Shown piece by piece: positions 55,201-60,559 of a stretch of DNA of 64,000 nt (the stretch's first letter is position 1; each line of letters starts with the position of its first letter). The stretch lies in contig JAWPHD010000090.1 in the NCBI GenBank assembly GCA_037043455.1, positions 496,001-560,000 of the forward strand, given 5' to 3'. This stretch comes from Cyrtodaria siliqua. Its lineage: Eukaryota > Mollusca > Bivalvia > Adapedonta > Hiatellidae. Position numbers and translations under genes: made by a program. The notes below the pieces were generated by a model. It worked only from the letters and a program-made list of their open reading frames with translations. It ran no database searches and was not told the origin of the DNA.

Positions 55201-57913
55201 TTTCTGTGAAGTTTCATGAAAATCCGTCAAGTAGTTTCAGAGGAGTAGTCGCTACAAGTTTTCATTATATAACTCTATGTAAACAAAGATGGCCACTGGC
55301 AGCCATGTTTAATGTCGAATCAAAATATTGTTCGACTCGGATAACCATCATGTCATGCTGATCATTTTAGAAAAAGTCCCATATCAATATCACTTATAGT
55401 TTTCAAGAAGTAGTCGCTACAAACTTATTTTTTAAAAATTTATTTTTAGCCGTGGCGGCCATCTTGAATTTCCGGCCGACCTGAAATTTTGCTAGGATCA
55501 TTAAGACATCAAGAGCAACATTTCTGTGAAGTTTCATGAAAATCCGCCAGGTAGTTTCAGAGGAGTAGTCGCTACAAGTTTTTACTATATAACTCTATGT
55601 AAACAAAGATGGCCGCTGGCAGCCACGTTTAACGTCAAATCAAAACCATTTTCGACAAGGACCAACATCATGTCATGCTGATCATTTTAGAAAAAGTCCA
55701 ATATCAATATCACTTATAGTTTTCAAGAAGTAGTCGCTACAAACTTGAATTTAAAAAATCTATTTTTAGCTTTGGCGGCCATCTTGGATTTCACATCAAC
55801 ATGAATTTTTGCTAGGATCAACTAGACTTCATGGGCAACATTTCTGTAAATTTTTATGAATATCCATCCAGTAGTTTCAGAGGAGTAGTCGCTACAAATA
55901 AAAGTTAACGGACAGACGGACAGACGGACGGACAGACAGACGGACGGACGGACGGACGCCGGACGCCGCACCACGGCATAAGCTCTGCTGATCTCTGATC
56001 AGTAGAGCTAAAAACTGAAGCAGGTAAAGGAGACAAATTACCTATTTAGTTGGGCATAAATATCTTATTAAGCAGGTAAAGGGAGACAATTTAACTATGT
56101 AGTTGGGCATAACAAACATGTAAAGCACGTAAAGGGAGACAATTAAGTTATTGTAGTTCAGGTAAAGGTAGACAATTTAACCAGGTAAATGGACAAAACA
56201 ATTTAACTATTGCAGTTTCAAATGAAGCAGATCAAGGGAGACAATTCTGAATACTAAAAATACCAATTATATGTTTTAAATTATGTTACTTTATCATCTA
56301 GTATGAACTCATTTTATTTTCAGTTTGTAAATACATTATTTATTATTAATATGTTTAGATAAACGCAAGGTAAATCTTCCACCAGTATACAAATTTAATA
56401 TCTTACTTTGCGTTTCCTTATGGCATCTTTGACAACATCTGTACCTTTGGGAGCCTCAACTTCACTTTCACCTAAAAACTGTCAACACAACAGAGTATTA
56501 GCATATCATTAATAGTAATTATTTTGGTGCCGCATTTTATAAATAAAATTTACACATTTGTGTTTTGTATATTTTAAAAAATAGAGGGTGTGTACATCGT
56601 AACTGCAAGGAATTATGCCAGATGGTGATACAATTTTCGAAGCAAATATATATATATATATATATATATTTATATGAAAAACAAGAGGTCCACAAGGGCA
56701 TGTGGATGCTCCACTTGTTAACAATATTGGCTCTTAAAACAATAGTTAGCTGACTGACTGAACTGAATTGGGGTTTTAAGGCGCACCAACACATGAAAAG
56801 GTTATATGGCGCCTAAAAGGTATGAACATGCCAGGCTCATCTTCCATGTACATCGAGATAAAATATGGAAAATGGGCCTCGAACCTTCTCACCCTGAACT
56901 GCAGAGTTGCTGCAAATTCTATCGTAGAAACTCCATTTACGCTGGAGCCACGTTATTGTTTTTCTGCAACTGCTCTTTTGATGCGAGCGAGATAGCACCT
57001 GAAACAATGCAGGGATCATGATGAAGACCTTTAATGAACATGAACAAAAAATGATCAAATGAACATGAATTTGGGGGGATTCTACCCCTCTGCCTACCCC
57101 TCCAAAGGGATCTGCAGATATTGAATAAAATTGGGGTTATAATTCTTTAATTAACCCTGGGCTTGAATTCACCAACCATGCTTGAGAATATTCTTAGACT
57201 TAAGCCCAAGTATGCACATTTCAATCACAGATAATTCTATAAGTTTAAAGGATAAACGTTCATAACAAGCTGCTATATAGACATATGATTGATACTAATA
57301 AATAGCAACTTCATACGTTTGTTTATCTTTGAAAGTCATGGGAATGATTATGAAAGAAATTTGAGTACTTTAGCTCAAGTCTAAGAATAGTTTGAAGAAT
57401 GGTTGGTGAATTCCAAGCCTGGGTCTGGTTTTATGAAATAACTTACGACAATTCTGATCGTAAGTTAATTTCTTAAGCTCTTTACTTTGATTTACAATTC
57501 ATAAATGAACTCGATTTCATTTCATTTTCTTATACCTTTGATGTGTCTGTAGATAATGCACACACAATTGTCTACATTGAATGCTTAGGTGCAAAATTGT
57601 GAACAGTTTTAAAATTTGAGACTTATCGTAAGATGTTTAATACAATGAGGCCCTGGTGTATAACCTAGGATAGCACATAATATTGTGCAGAATAAATTTC
57701 TTTGTAAAGAGTCATTTTTCAAGCTAATAAATTGTGTTTTGAATAAATAATATTATTTGTCAATTTTAAGTCAGACCCCTGAACCCACACACAATGCTTG
57801 ATGTACTCTCTTTAATGAGAGTAATTTTAGAATGAAGTGGTCCCCTACCTTGACCGTGTACAGTATATGCCCCCTCGTCAATGCATCAGGCGCATGTATC
57901 CACTGCTTATTGG
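26916..57913 (-). CDS. GULP1: GULP1/CED-6-like PTB engulfment adaptor, 11 exons (5' partial)
   Basis: Cytoplasmic adaptor. In this family the PTB domain binds NPxY motifs in the tails of engulfment receptors (CED-1/Draper/MEGF10, LRP1) and promotes apoptotic-cell clearance and receptor trafficking. CDS = join of minus-strand exons 57849-57913, 56407-56478, 49828-49926, 48781-48918, 44789-44905, 42840-42944, 40069-40167, 38735-38858, 32257-32460, 30719-30906, 26916-26996. These give about 430 codons. Every intron is GT-AG and every junction keeps frame. Order of parts: WIHAPDAL lead-in, PTB domain (exons 1-5; [38 protein letters not shown]), Leu/Glu-rich coiled coil (exons 5-6), variable linker, Pro-rich segment with [11 protein letters not shown] (exon 9), two DPF motifs (exon 10) and the conserved GFSQGLSF tail (exon 11). 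It is longer than the roughly 300-residue mammalian GULP1, mainly in the linker. The initiating exon was not found and is probably beyond 57914. Assignment rests on my recognition of the family sequence. Confidence 0.92.
27016..29683. repeat. GATC-rich 20/26-bp composite minisatellite
   Basis: About 2.7 kb of units of the form ATAGATCAAGATCAAATGAA plus AGTTCC (26 bp), mixed with a 20-bp version missing AAGATC. Higher-order blocks such as TTTCATAGATCATGTAAAAT recur. Fills most of GULP1 intron 10. Confidence 0.95.
29945..30152 (+). mobile_element. Family C repeat, partial
   Basis: TGAATTGAATGGGTTTTTAA, GGCACACCAACACATGAAAA, CAGGCTCATCCTCCGTGTAC and CTGCAGAGTTGCTGCAAATT landmarks in order. Lies in GULP1 intron 10. 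Confidence 0.75.
30719..30906 (-). CDS. GULP1: GULP1 exon 10 (DPF motifs)
   Basis: Acceptor CCTTCACAG, donor CAG|GTATTT; 188 bp, entering in phase 1. Encodes [22 protein letters not shown] and [16 protein letters not shown] motifs are AP-2 appendage ligands in endocytic adaptors, fitting a clathrin-coupled role. The frame stays open for 48 codons into the intron (to 30572), so intron retention would give an alternative C-terminus. Confidence 0.87.
32257..32460 (-). CDS. GULP1: GULP1 exon 9 (proline-rich)
   Basis: Acceptor TTTCACATTAG, donor ACG|GTATAT; 204 bp, entering and leaving in phase 1. Encodes [27 protein letters not shown] and [11 protein letters not shown]. The proline-rich segment could bind SH3 or WW domains, as proposed for CED-6. 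Confidence 0.87.
32553..33111. mobile_element. MITE (family J) interrupted by family C
   Basis: Ends TTAAAGGAACACACGGCAAT and GATTGCCAGGTGTCCCTTTA as in the 318-bp copy at 24127-24444, but 559 bp long because a family C repeat (about 32765-33037) lies inside. In GULP1 intron 8, starting about 90 bp from exon 9. Confidence 0.75.
32765..33037 (+). mobile_element. Family C repeat (inserted)
   Basis: Begins GAATTGAATTGGGTTTTACG and runs through ATGGCGCCTAACAGGAATGA, CTCCATTTACACTGGAGCCA and the GATGGCACCTGAAACAATGC end block. Confidence 0.75.
34142..34445. repeat. Minisatellite of GATCCAAATAATGGGTGT units
   Basis: About 15 units of 19 bp (GGATCCAAATAATGGGTGT and the GTCGATCCAAATAATGGATG variant), some joined by CGATCATGT spacers in a higher-order pattern. 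In GULP1 intron 8. Minus-strand frames ([13 protein letters not shown]) are repeat translation. Confidence 0.9.
34988..37162 (+). mobile_element. Pearl-like element, type A, with two heads
   Basis: Head AACAAGAGGTCAATGACC at 34988, then about five long core units (roughly 300-350 bp, with AGTCGCTACAA, GCCATCTTGAATTT, AAATTTTGCTAGGATCAAT and ATGTAAACAAAGATGGCC), a second head at 36319, more core, ACGG/ACAG microsatellite at about 37079-37118 and terminal hairpin to GAGCTAAAAAA. The second head suggests one element inserted in or fused head-to-tail with another. In GULP1 intron 8. Confidence 0.85.
37383..37851. repeat. Recent 234-bp tandem duplication
   Basis: 37383-37616 and 37617-37851 are almost identical (ACCCTATTAATTCTTC at each start, GTACAATAAAT at each end), with only a few differences around TTGTCCTTTAAAC/CTTGTCCTTTATAC. 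In GULP1 intron 8. Confidence 0.92.
38735..38858 (-). CDS. GULP1: GULP1 exon 8 (linker)
   Basis: Acceptor TGCTCTTTTCAG, donor ATAA|GTATGT; 124 bp, ending in phase 1. Encodes [19 protein letters not shown] and [11 protein letters not shown]. Ser-Pro/Thr-Pro sites are candidate proline-directed phosphorylation sites. Poorly conserved region; support is from splice signals and frame continuity. Confidence 0.82.
38951..39475. mobile_element. Long inverted repeat (foldback element), 525 bp
   Basis: Arms about 38951-39166 and 39268-39475 are reverse complements of about 210 bp at high identity, separated by about 100 bp. Landmarks: AATGAATGCACAGGAACTGG at the left and TTCCTGTGATTCATT at the right; TTCCTACGATCCCTG and CAAGGGATCGTAGG next to the loop. 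In GULP1 intron 7. No coding capacity. Confidence 0.9.
40069..40167 (-). CDS. GULP1: GULP1 exon 7 (linker)
   Basis: Acceptor TTCTTCCGTTCAG, donor CAG|GTAACT; 99 bp, phase 0. Encodes [13 protein letters not shown] and a Ser/Thr-rich end ([11 protein letters not shown]). Corresponds to the post-coiled-coil linker. A 50-bp CT run lies upstream in the intron. Confidence 0.85.
40211..40260. repeat. (GA)n microsatellite, CT run on the gene strand
   Basis: Pure GA except for one GG interruption. On the minus strand it is a 50-nt CT tract ending about 45 nt before the exon 7 acceptor. Confidence 0.97.
40562..40992. mobile_element. MITE-like element with terminal inverted repeats
   Basis: TGTTTGTTTGCCGTGCTCCG at the left matches the reverse complement of GAGCACAGCAAACAAACA at the right, with ACTCAAAATTTTTTAATG/CTCAAAATTCTGGG inside. 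431 bp including poly-T and poly-A stretches. In GULP1 intron 6. Confidence 0.65.
41040..41230. mobile_element. MITE-like element related to 26105-26405
   Basis: Shares ATAACGTCAGAAAGCGT, TTAACGTGACATCA and TTATTACACTCCCA with the 26.3-kb copy, and has an internal hairpin AATTTCTGGGGTGAATGC / GCATTCACCCCCAGAATT. Confidence 0.65.
41811..42839. repeat. GGGAGATAAC/AGCAGTATT minisatellite next to exon 6
   Basis: Degenerate units of about 30 bp at 41811-41935 (TAACTATAAAACA, AGCAGTATTAAAT) and about 58-62 bp at 42449-42839 (GGGGAGATAACTCTATGTAA, GCAGTATTGTACAATA). The two parts share a common ancestor unit and are separated by an inserted pearl-like element and a short unique piece. The last unit runs into the exon 6 donor at 42839. 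Confidence 0.85.
41936..42321 (+). mobile_element. Small pearl-like tandem-core element
   Basis: Two core units of about 155 bp (ACCCATATAATGACCTTCAG, TGGTCATGTTGATGTTGTCA, GTTTGATGAAGAAATATCAA) followed by a GACGGACGG microsatellite (42236-42275) and a CTTATGTATTGCATTTTTC / CGAAAAGGCGACAT tail. It interrupts the AGCAGTATT minisatellite. Confidence 0.7.
42840..42944 (-). CDS. GULP1: GULP1 exon 6 (coiled coil)
   Basis: Acceptor ATTCACTGTAG, donor CAG|GTATTG; 105 bp, phase 0. Encodes [19 protein letters not shown] with heptad-like Leu/Ile spacing; the family's coiled coil mediates self-association. The donor is immediately followed by a minisatellite whose units resemble the junction. Confidence 0.92.
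43019..43534. mobile_element. Diverged long inverted repeat (foldback element)
   Basis: Left arm 43019-43220 and right arm 43350-43534 are reverse complements with moderate divergence. Landmarks: GGTTGATGCTCTATTTTCAA and TTGAAAATAGTGCATCAACC at the ends; ATGGAGGCGGCCATCTT and AAGATGGTCGCCTCCAT further in. In GULP1 intron 5. Confidence 0.85.
43572..43893 (-). mobile_element. Family C repeat, most complete copy
   Basis: About 320 bp: GCCGGGGTAGAATACAACCA, GAGGGGTAGGACAC, ATCATGTTCATTCAAGGTC, GGCTCCATCGTAAATGGAGT, GAGGATGAGCCTAGCATGTT, GCCATATAACCTTTCTTGTG and the CCCCAATTCAGTTC end. No coding frame. A short palindrome (CTCCATCGTAAATGGAG) lies in the middle. Class unknown. Confidence 0.75.
44040..44600. 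repeat. 23-bp minisatellite (AATACAGGTGTATTTTAGTT + CTT)
   Basis: About 24 units with ACAGGTG/ACATGTG/ACAGATG variants. In GULP1 intron 5, about 190 bp from exon 5. Confidence 0.92.
44789..44905 (-). CDS. GULP1: GULP1 exon 5 (PTB C-terminal helix, start of coiled coil)
   Basis: Donor AAG|GTAAGT is strong. The acceptor (TTGAATACCAG) has a poor polypyrimidine tract. 117 bp, phase 0. Encodes [20 protein letters not shown], the closing PTB helix, followed by the Lys/Gln-rich beginning of the coiled coil. Confidence 0.92.
45452..47744 (+). mobile_element. Pearl-like element, type B (full length, two core types)
   Basis: Head AACAAGAGGCCCAAGAGGGC; a first core type with GGGCCATAACTC and TCCTGCCAA; A-rich tract (45955-46112); then about seven units of the GACCCCGGGGCGGGG core (about 165-170 bp); a last unit with GGCAGCCATCTTGGATGTAG; ACGG microsatellite (47639-47692); terminal hairpin GCTCTGCTGGCCCTTGGCCA to GAGCTAAAAA. 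In GULP1 intron 4. Confidence 0.85.
47745..47960 (-). mobile_element. Type B core fragment, opposite orientation
   Basis: Directly after the terminal hairpin of the previous element the sequence continues with the reverse-oriented type B core (GGTCCTTTACCAATTTT, GGTGACCCTGGGGT, AAATCTTCTTCTCTGAAACT). A remnant of a second element in inverted orientation. Confidence 0.7.
48449..48766 (+). mobile_element. Interspersed repeat family H, copy 3
   Basis: GAAACTAACTCGCCAAGTAA to TCGTCGTCAGTAGGTTTAGA, collinear with 10335-10665. It ends about 15 bp from the exon 4 donor of GULP1. Confidence 0.75.
48781..48918 (-). CDS. GULP1: GULP1 exon 4 (PTB)
   Basis: Acceptor TTTGTCTTTCAG, donor AAT|GTAAGT; 138 bp, phase 0. 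Encodes [16 protein letters not shown] and FTFIAK, the most diagnostic block of the GULP/CED-6 PTB domain. A family H repeat ends about 15 bp from the donor. Confidence 0.94.
49005..49260 (+). repeat. Diverged tandem core, two units
   Basis: Two units about 170 bp apart share TGACCTTCAGCTCAAGGTCA / GACCCTGCCTGAAGGTTAAG and CTAATGGTCATATGTAACA / CTAATGATCATAAGTAACA. Style is that of a pearl-like core without ends. In GULP1 intron 3. Confidence 0.5.
49325..49460 (-). mobile_element. SINE-like family D fragment
   Basis: GGTTATCCGAGCCGCCCCAG, GAGAGGGGGCAAGGATACAT and TACTCTAACCATCAAATTAA match the reverse complement of 18850-18960. Confidence 0.55.
49828..49926 (-). CDS. GULP1: GULP1 exon 3 (PTB)
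   Basis: Acceptor TTTCTTCAG, donor AAG|GTAATG; 99 bp, phase 0. Encodes [17 protein letters not shown] and EPKTK, the central PTB strands. Its acceptor lies directly against the 53-bp minisatellite that fills intron 2. Confidence 0.92.
49935..54060. repeat. 53-bp minisatellite (about 75-80 units)
   Basis: Unit in plus orientation: TGAAGTTGGGCATAACAATC, ATATTAAGCAGGTAAAGGGA, GACCATTTAACTA (53 bp). Variants alternate AGCAGGTAAAGG and AGCAGCTAAAGG; partial units (for example TGAAGCAGCAGGGAGA) occur. The array starts against the exon 3 acceptor (49927) and decays towards 54060. It fills GULP1 intron 2. Confidence 0.96.
54091..56014 (+). mobile_element. Pearl-like element, type A, inside the 53-bp array
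   Basis: Head AACAAGAGGTCAATGACC at 54091; about five core units (AGTCGCTACAA, GCCATCTTGAATTT); last unit with GCCATCTTGGATTTCACATC; ACGG/ACAG microsatellite (55907-55958); hairpin GCTCTGCTGATCTCTGATCA to GAGCTAAAAA. Units of the 53-bp minisatellite flank it on both sides (to 54060 and from 56020). Confidence 0.88.
56018..56240. repeat. Right remnant of the 53-bp minisatellite
   Basis: Diverged units (GCAGGTAAAGGAGACAAATT, TAGTTGGGCATAAATAT, AAGCAGGTAAAGGGAGAC) continue after the pearl-like element, showing the array once ran through this point. Confidence 0.8.
56407..56478 (-). CDS. GULP1: GULP1 exon 2 (start of PTB domain)
   Basis: Acceptor TTGACAG, donor AAA|GTAAGA; 72 bp, phase 0 on both sides. 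Encodes [12 protein letters not shown] and [10 protein letters not shown]: the characteristic first strand and first helix of this PTB subfamily. Confidence 0.92.
56648..56672. repeat. (TA)n microsatellite
   Basis: Alternating TA run in GULP1 intron 1, followed at 56681-56740 by a diverged type B head (AACAAGAGGTCCACAAGGGC, GCTCCACTTGTTAAC) that lacks a body. Confidence 0.8.
56681..56740 (+). mobile_element. Solo type B head fragment
   Basis: AACAAGAGGTCCACAAGGGC then GTGGATGCTCCACTTGTTAA and TTGGCTCTTAAAAC parallel the first 60 bp of type B elements, with no core or tail. Confidence 0.6.
56760..57110 (+). mobile_element. Family C repeat, near complete
   Basis: AACTGAATTGGGGTTTTAAG, GGCTCATCTTCCATGTACAT, TTTACGCTGGAGCCACGTTA, GATAGCACCTGAAACAATGC, ATGATCAAATGAACATGAAT and ATTCTACCCCTCTGCCTAC in order: the inverse of 43572-43893. 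Confidence 0.75.
57155..57430. mobile_element. MITE-like inverted repeat, about 275 bp
   Basis: CTGGGCTTGAATTCACCAAC at the left and GTTGGTGAATTCCAAGCCTG at the right, with ATTCTTAGACTTAAGC / GCTCAAGTCTAAGAAT further in. No coding frame. In GULP1 intron 1. Confidence 0.8.
57418..57655. mobile_element. Second MITE-like inverted repeat, abutting the first
   Basis: CTGGGTCTGGTTTTATGAAA and TAACTTACGACA at the left pair with ACTTATCGTAAG and TTAATACAATGAGGCCCTGG at the right. About 240 bp, ending roughly 195 bp from exon 1. Confidence 0.6.
57849..57913 (-). CDS. GULP1: GULP1 exon 1 of the window (PTB lead-in)
   Basis: Acceptor TTCCTCCTCTTCAG precedes it, donor AAG|GTAGGG follows. It begins two bases into a codon, so an upstream coding exon ends with one base. 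It encodes [14 protein letters not shown] and ILYTVK, aligning with the segment just after the short N-terminus of GULP1. No convincing initiator exon is visible between here and the right edge. Confidence 0.88.
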
Positions 57914-58163
57914 CTGAAGAGGAGGAAATAAGTCATTTAAGATATGCAGCAAGTGTAATATCCTAAGTGGGAATTTAGAAAGCAGACACTTCCTAACTTT
58001 TAAACTGTCCATATGTCCTGCTGTATCAAGTACTTATATCCCCCTATCTTACAAAAGATAATTACATCATGTTTATAAAATGGATAGCAAAATATTAATT
58101 CAAAATATAAACAATAACCTAATAAGTTAGGCTACAAACCACAAAAATGTGAACACCCATGTT

Positions 58164-59778
58164 AACAAGAGGTCAATGACCTTGAAGCTCTACTGATTGA
58201 TTTTGATTTCAGGAAGTAGTCGCTACAAACTCGTTTTTTGAAAATTTATTTTTAGCCGTGGCAGCCATCTTGAATTTCCGGCCGACCTGAAATTTTGCTA
58301 GGATCAATTAGACATCAAGAGCAACATTCCTGTGAAGTTCATGAAAATCCGTCAAGTAGTTTCAGAGGAGTAGTCGCTACAAGTTTTCATTATATAATTC
58401 TATGTAAACAAAGATGGCCACTGACAGCCATGTTTAACATCGAATCAAAATGATTTTTGACAAGGTACAACATCATGTAATGCTGATCATTTTAGAAAAA
58501 GTCCCATATCAATATCACTTATAGTTTTCAAGAATTAGTCGCTACAAACTTGCATTTTGAAAATCTATTTTTAGCCATGGCGGCCATCTTGAATTTCCGG
58601 CCGACCTGAAATTTTGCTAGGATCAATTAGACATCAAGAGCAACATTTCTGTGAAGTTTCATGAAAATCTGTCAAGTAGTTTCAGAGGAGTAGTCGCTAC
58701 AAGTTTTCATTATATAACTCTATGTAAACAAAGATGGCCACTGGCAGCCATGTTTAATGTCGAATCAAAATAATGTTCGACTCGGATAACCATCATGTCA
58801 TGCTGATCATTTTAGAAAAAGTCCCATATCAATATCACTTATAGTTTTCAAGAAGTAGTCGCTACAAACTTGTATTTTGAAAATCTATTTTTAGCCATGG
58901 CGGCCATCTTGAATTTCCGGCCGACCTGAAATTTTGCTAGGATCAATTAGACATCAAGAGCAACATTTCTGTGAAGTTTCATGAAAATCCGTCAAGTAGT
59001 TTCAGAGGAGTAGTCGCTACAAGTTTTCATTATATAACTCCATGTAAACAAAGATGGCCACTGGCAGCCATGTTTAATGTCGAATCAAAATAATGTTCGA
59101 CTCGGATAACCATCATGTCATGCTGATCATTTTAGAAAAAGTCCCATATCAATATCACTTATAGTTTTCAAGAAGTAGTCGCTACAAACTTATTTTTTAA
59201 AAATCTATTTTAACTGTGGCAGCCATCTTGAATTTCTGGCCGATCTGAAATTTTGCTAGGATCAATAAGACATTAAGAGCAACATTCCTGTAAAGTTTCA
59301 TGAAAATCAGCCAAGTAGTTTCAGAGGAGTAGTCGCTACAAGTTTTCATTATATAACTCTATGTAAACAAAGATGGCCGCTGGCAGCCATGTTTAACGTC
59401 AAATCCAAACGATTTTCAACAAGGACCAACATCATGTCATGCTGATCATTTTAGAAAAAGTCCCATATCAATATCACTTATAGTTTTCAAGAAGTATTCG
59501 CTACAAACTTGTATTTAAAAAATCTATTTTTAGCTTTGGTGGCCATCTTTGATTTCACATCAACATGAATTTTTGCTAGGATCAACTAGACTTCATGGGC
59601 AACATTTCTGTAAAGTTTTATGAATATCCATCCAGTAGTTTCAGAGGAGTAGTCGCTACAAATAAAAATTAACGGACGGACGGACAGACAGACGGACAGA
59701 CGGACGGACAGACGGACGGACGACGGACGCCGCACCACGGCATAAGCTCTGCTGATCTCTGATCAGTAGAGCTAAAAA
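58164..59778 (+). mobile_element. Pearl-like element, type A (full length)
   Basis: Head AACAAGAGGTCAATGACC, four to five core units, last unit with TGGGCAACATTTCTG, ACGG/ACAG microsatellite (about 59672-59731) and terminal hairpin to GAGCTAAAAA. Closely similar to 54091-56014. Confidence 0.88.
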
Positions 59779-59794
59779 TAACCATGTGAACTAC

Positions 59795-60105
59795 TGTAGC
59801 CCAAAAAAAAGTTTTTCATTATCAATTCATGGTGTCCTTGACCTTGAAACCTATTGACCCCAAAATATATAGGGATCCTCCTCTCACCATGGACAGTACA
59901 CCTGTGAAGTATCATGGGAATGGCTACAAATCTCGAAGTATAGTGACAGAGGATTTTCATTATCAGGTCATGGTGACCTTGACCAAAAAGTAAAGGGTAA
60001 TCTCATCATGGACAATCTACATGTAAAGTTCCATGAGTTTGGCTATACATCTTGAAGAACTACAAAGCAGAAAAGGTTTTCCATCATCACGTCATGCATG
60101 CTGTA
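59795..60105 (+). repeat. Diverged tandem core without ends
   Basis: Units with TCATTATCAATTCATGGTGT / TCATTATCAGGTCATGGTGA, CCTTGACC and GGACAGTACACCTGTGAAGT / GGACAATCTACATGTAAAGT about 130-140 bp apart. Probably another pearl-like core. Confidence 0.55.
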
Positions 60106-60169
60106 ACCAAGTGTTTGATGATTTGTTTGTATGGTGTTTTACGTCATTTTCAACACATGTAAGGTTATA

Positions 60170-60370
60170 TATGACAGTTGATTTTTTTTGTTAGTGTATT
60201 AGACCACCCACTTTTCCTGGGTAGAACCAGTACTGTACACTTCCCGCCATCCATAAGAATCAACATTCCTTACAAGTCGAGCTCCCAATGGGATTCAAAC
60301 CCGCAGCAGTGAGAGGCAAAGGTTTACAATGCATTTGGCCACAGAGATTCTCAAGTGTTTGATGAGTGAA
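60170..60370 (-). mobile_element. tRNA-derived SINE
   Basis: On the minus strand a tRNA-like head carries GCCTCTCACTGCTGCGGGTT and the B-box-like GGGTTTGAATCCC (near 60290-60302), followed by an unrelated body and an A-rich stretch (AACAAAAAAAATC) near 60190. The tRNA part is too diverged to be a functional tRNA gene. Confidence 0.55.
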
Positions 60371-60559
60371 ATGGAAGAAAATAGATGGAAATTTAATGTG
60401 TTACCTATGACAGCAGAGGTGAAAAGTTGAAAAGCAAATCATCACTGCCTTAAAGTTAAATATTTAAATAAGAGATAAGGAGTTATTTTGAAGATAATTC
60501 TGTTCTCAAATTTAAGGATATATACTGAGGGAAAAAGATCAAATACAAAATGAAGGTTC

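Noticed and set aside
60288..60302. tRNA gene
   Set aside because: Only a B-box-like motif and a diverged A-box region are present without a foldable cloverleaf; fits a tRNA-derived SINE.
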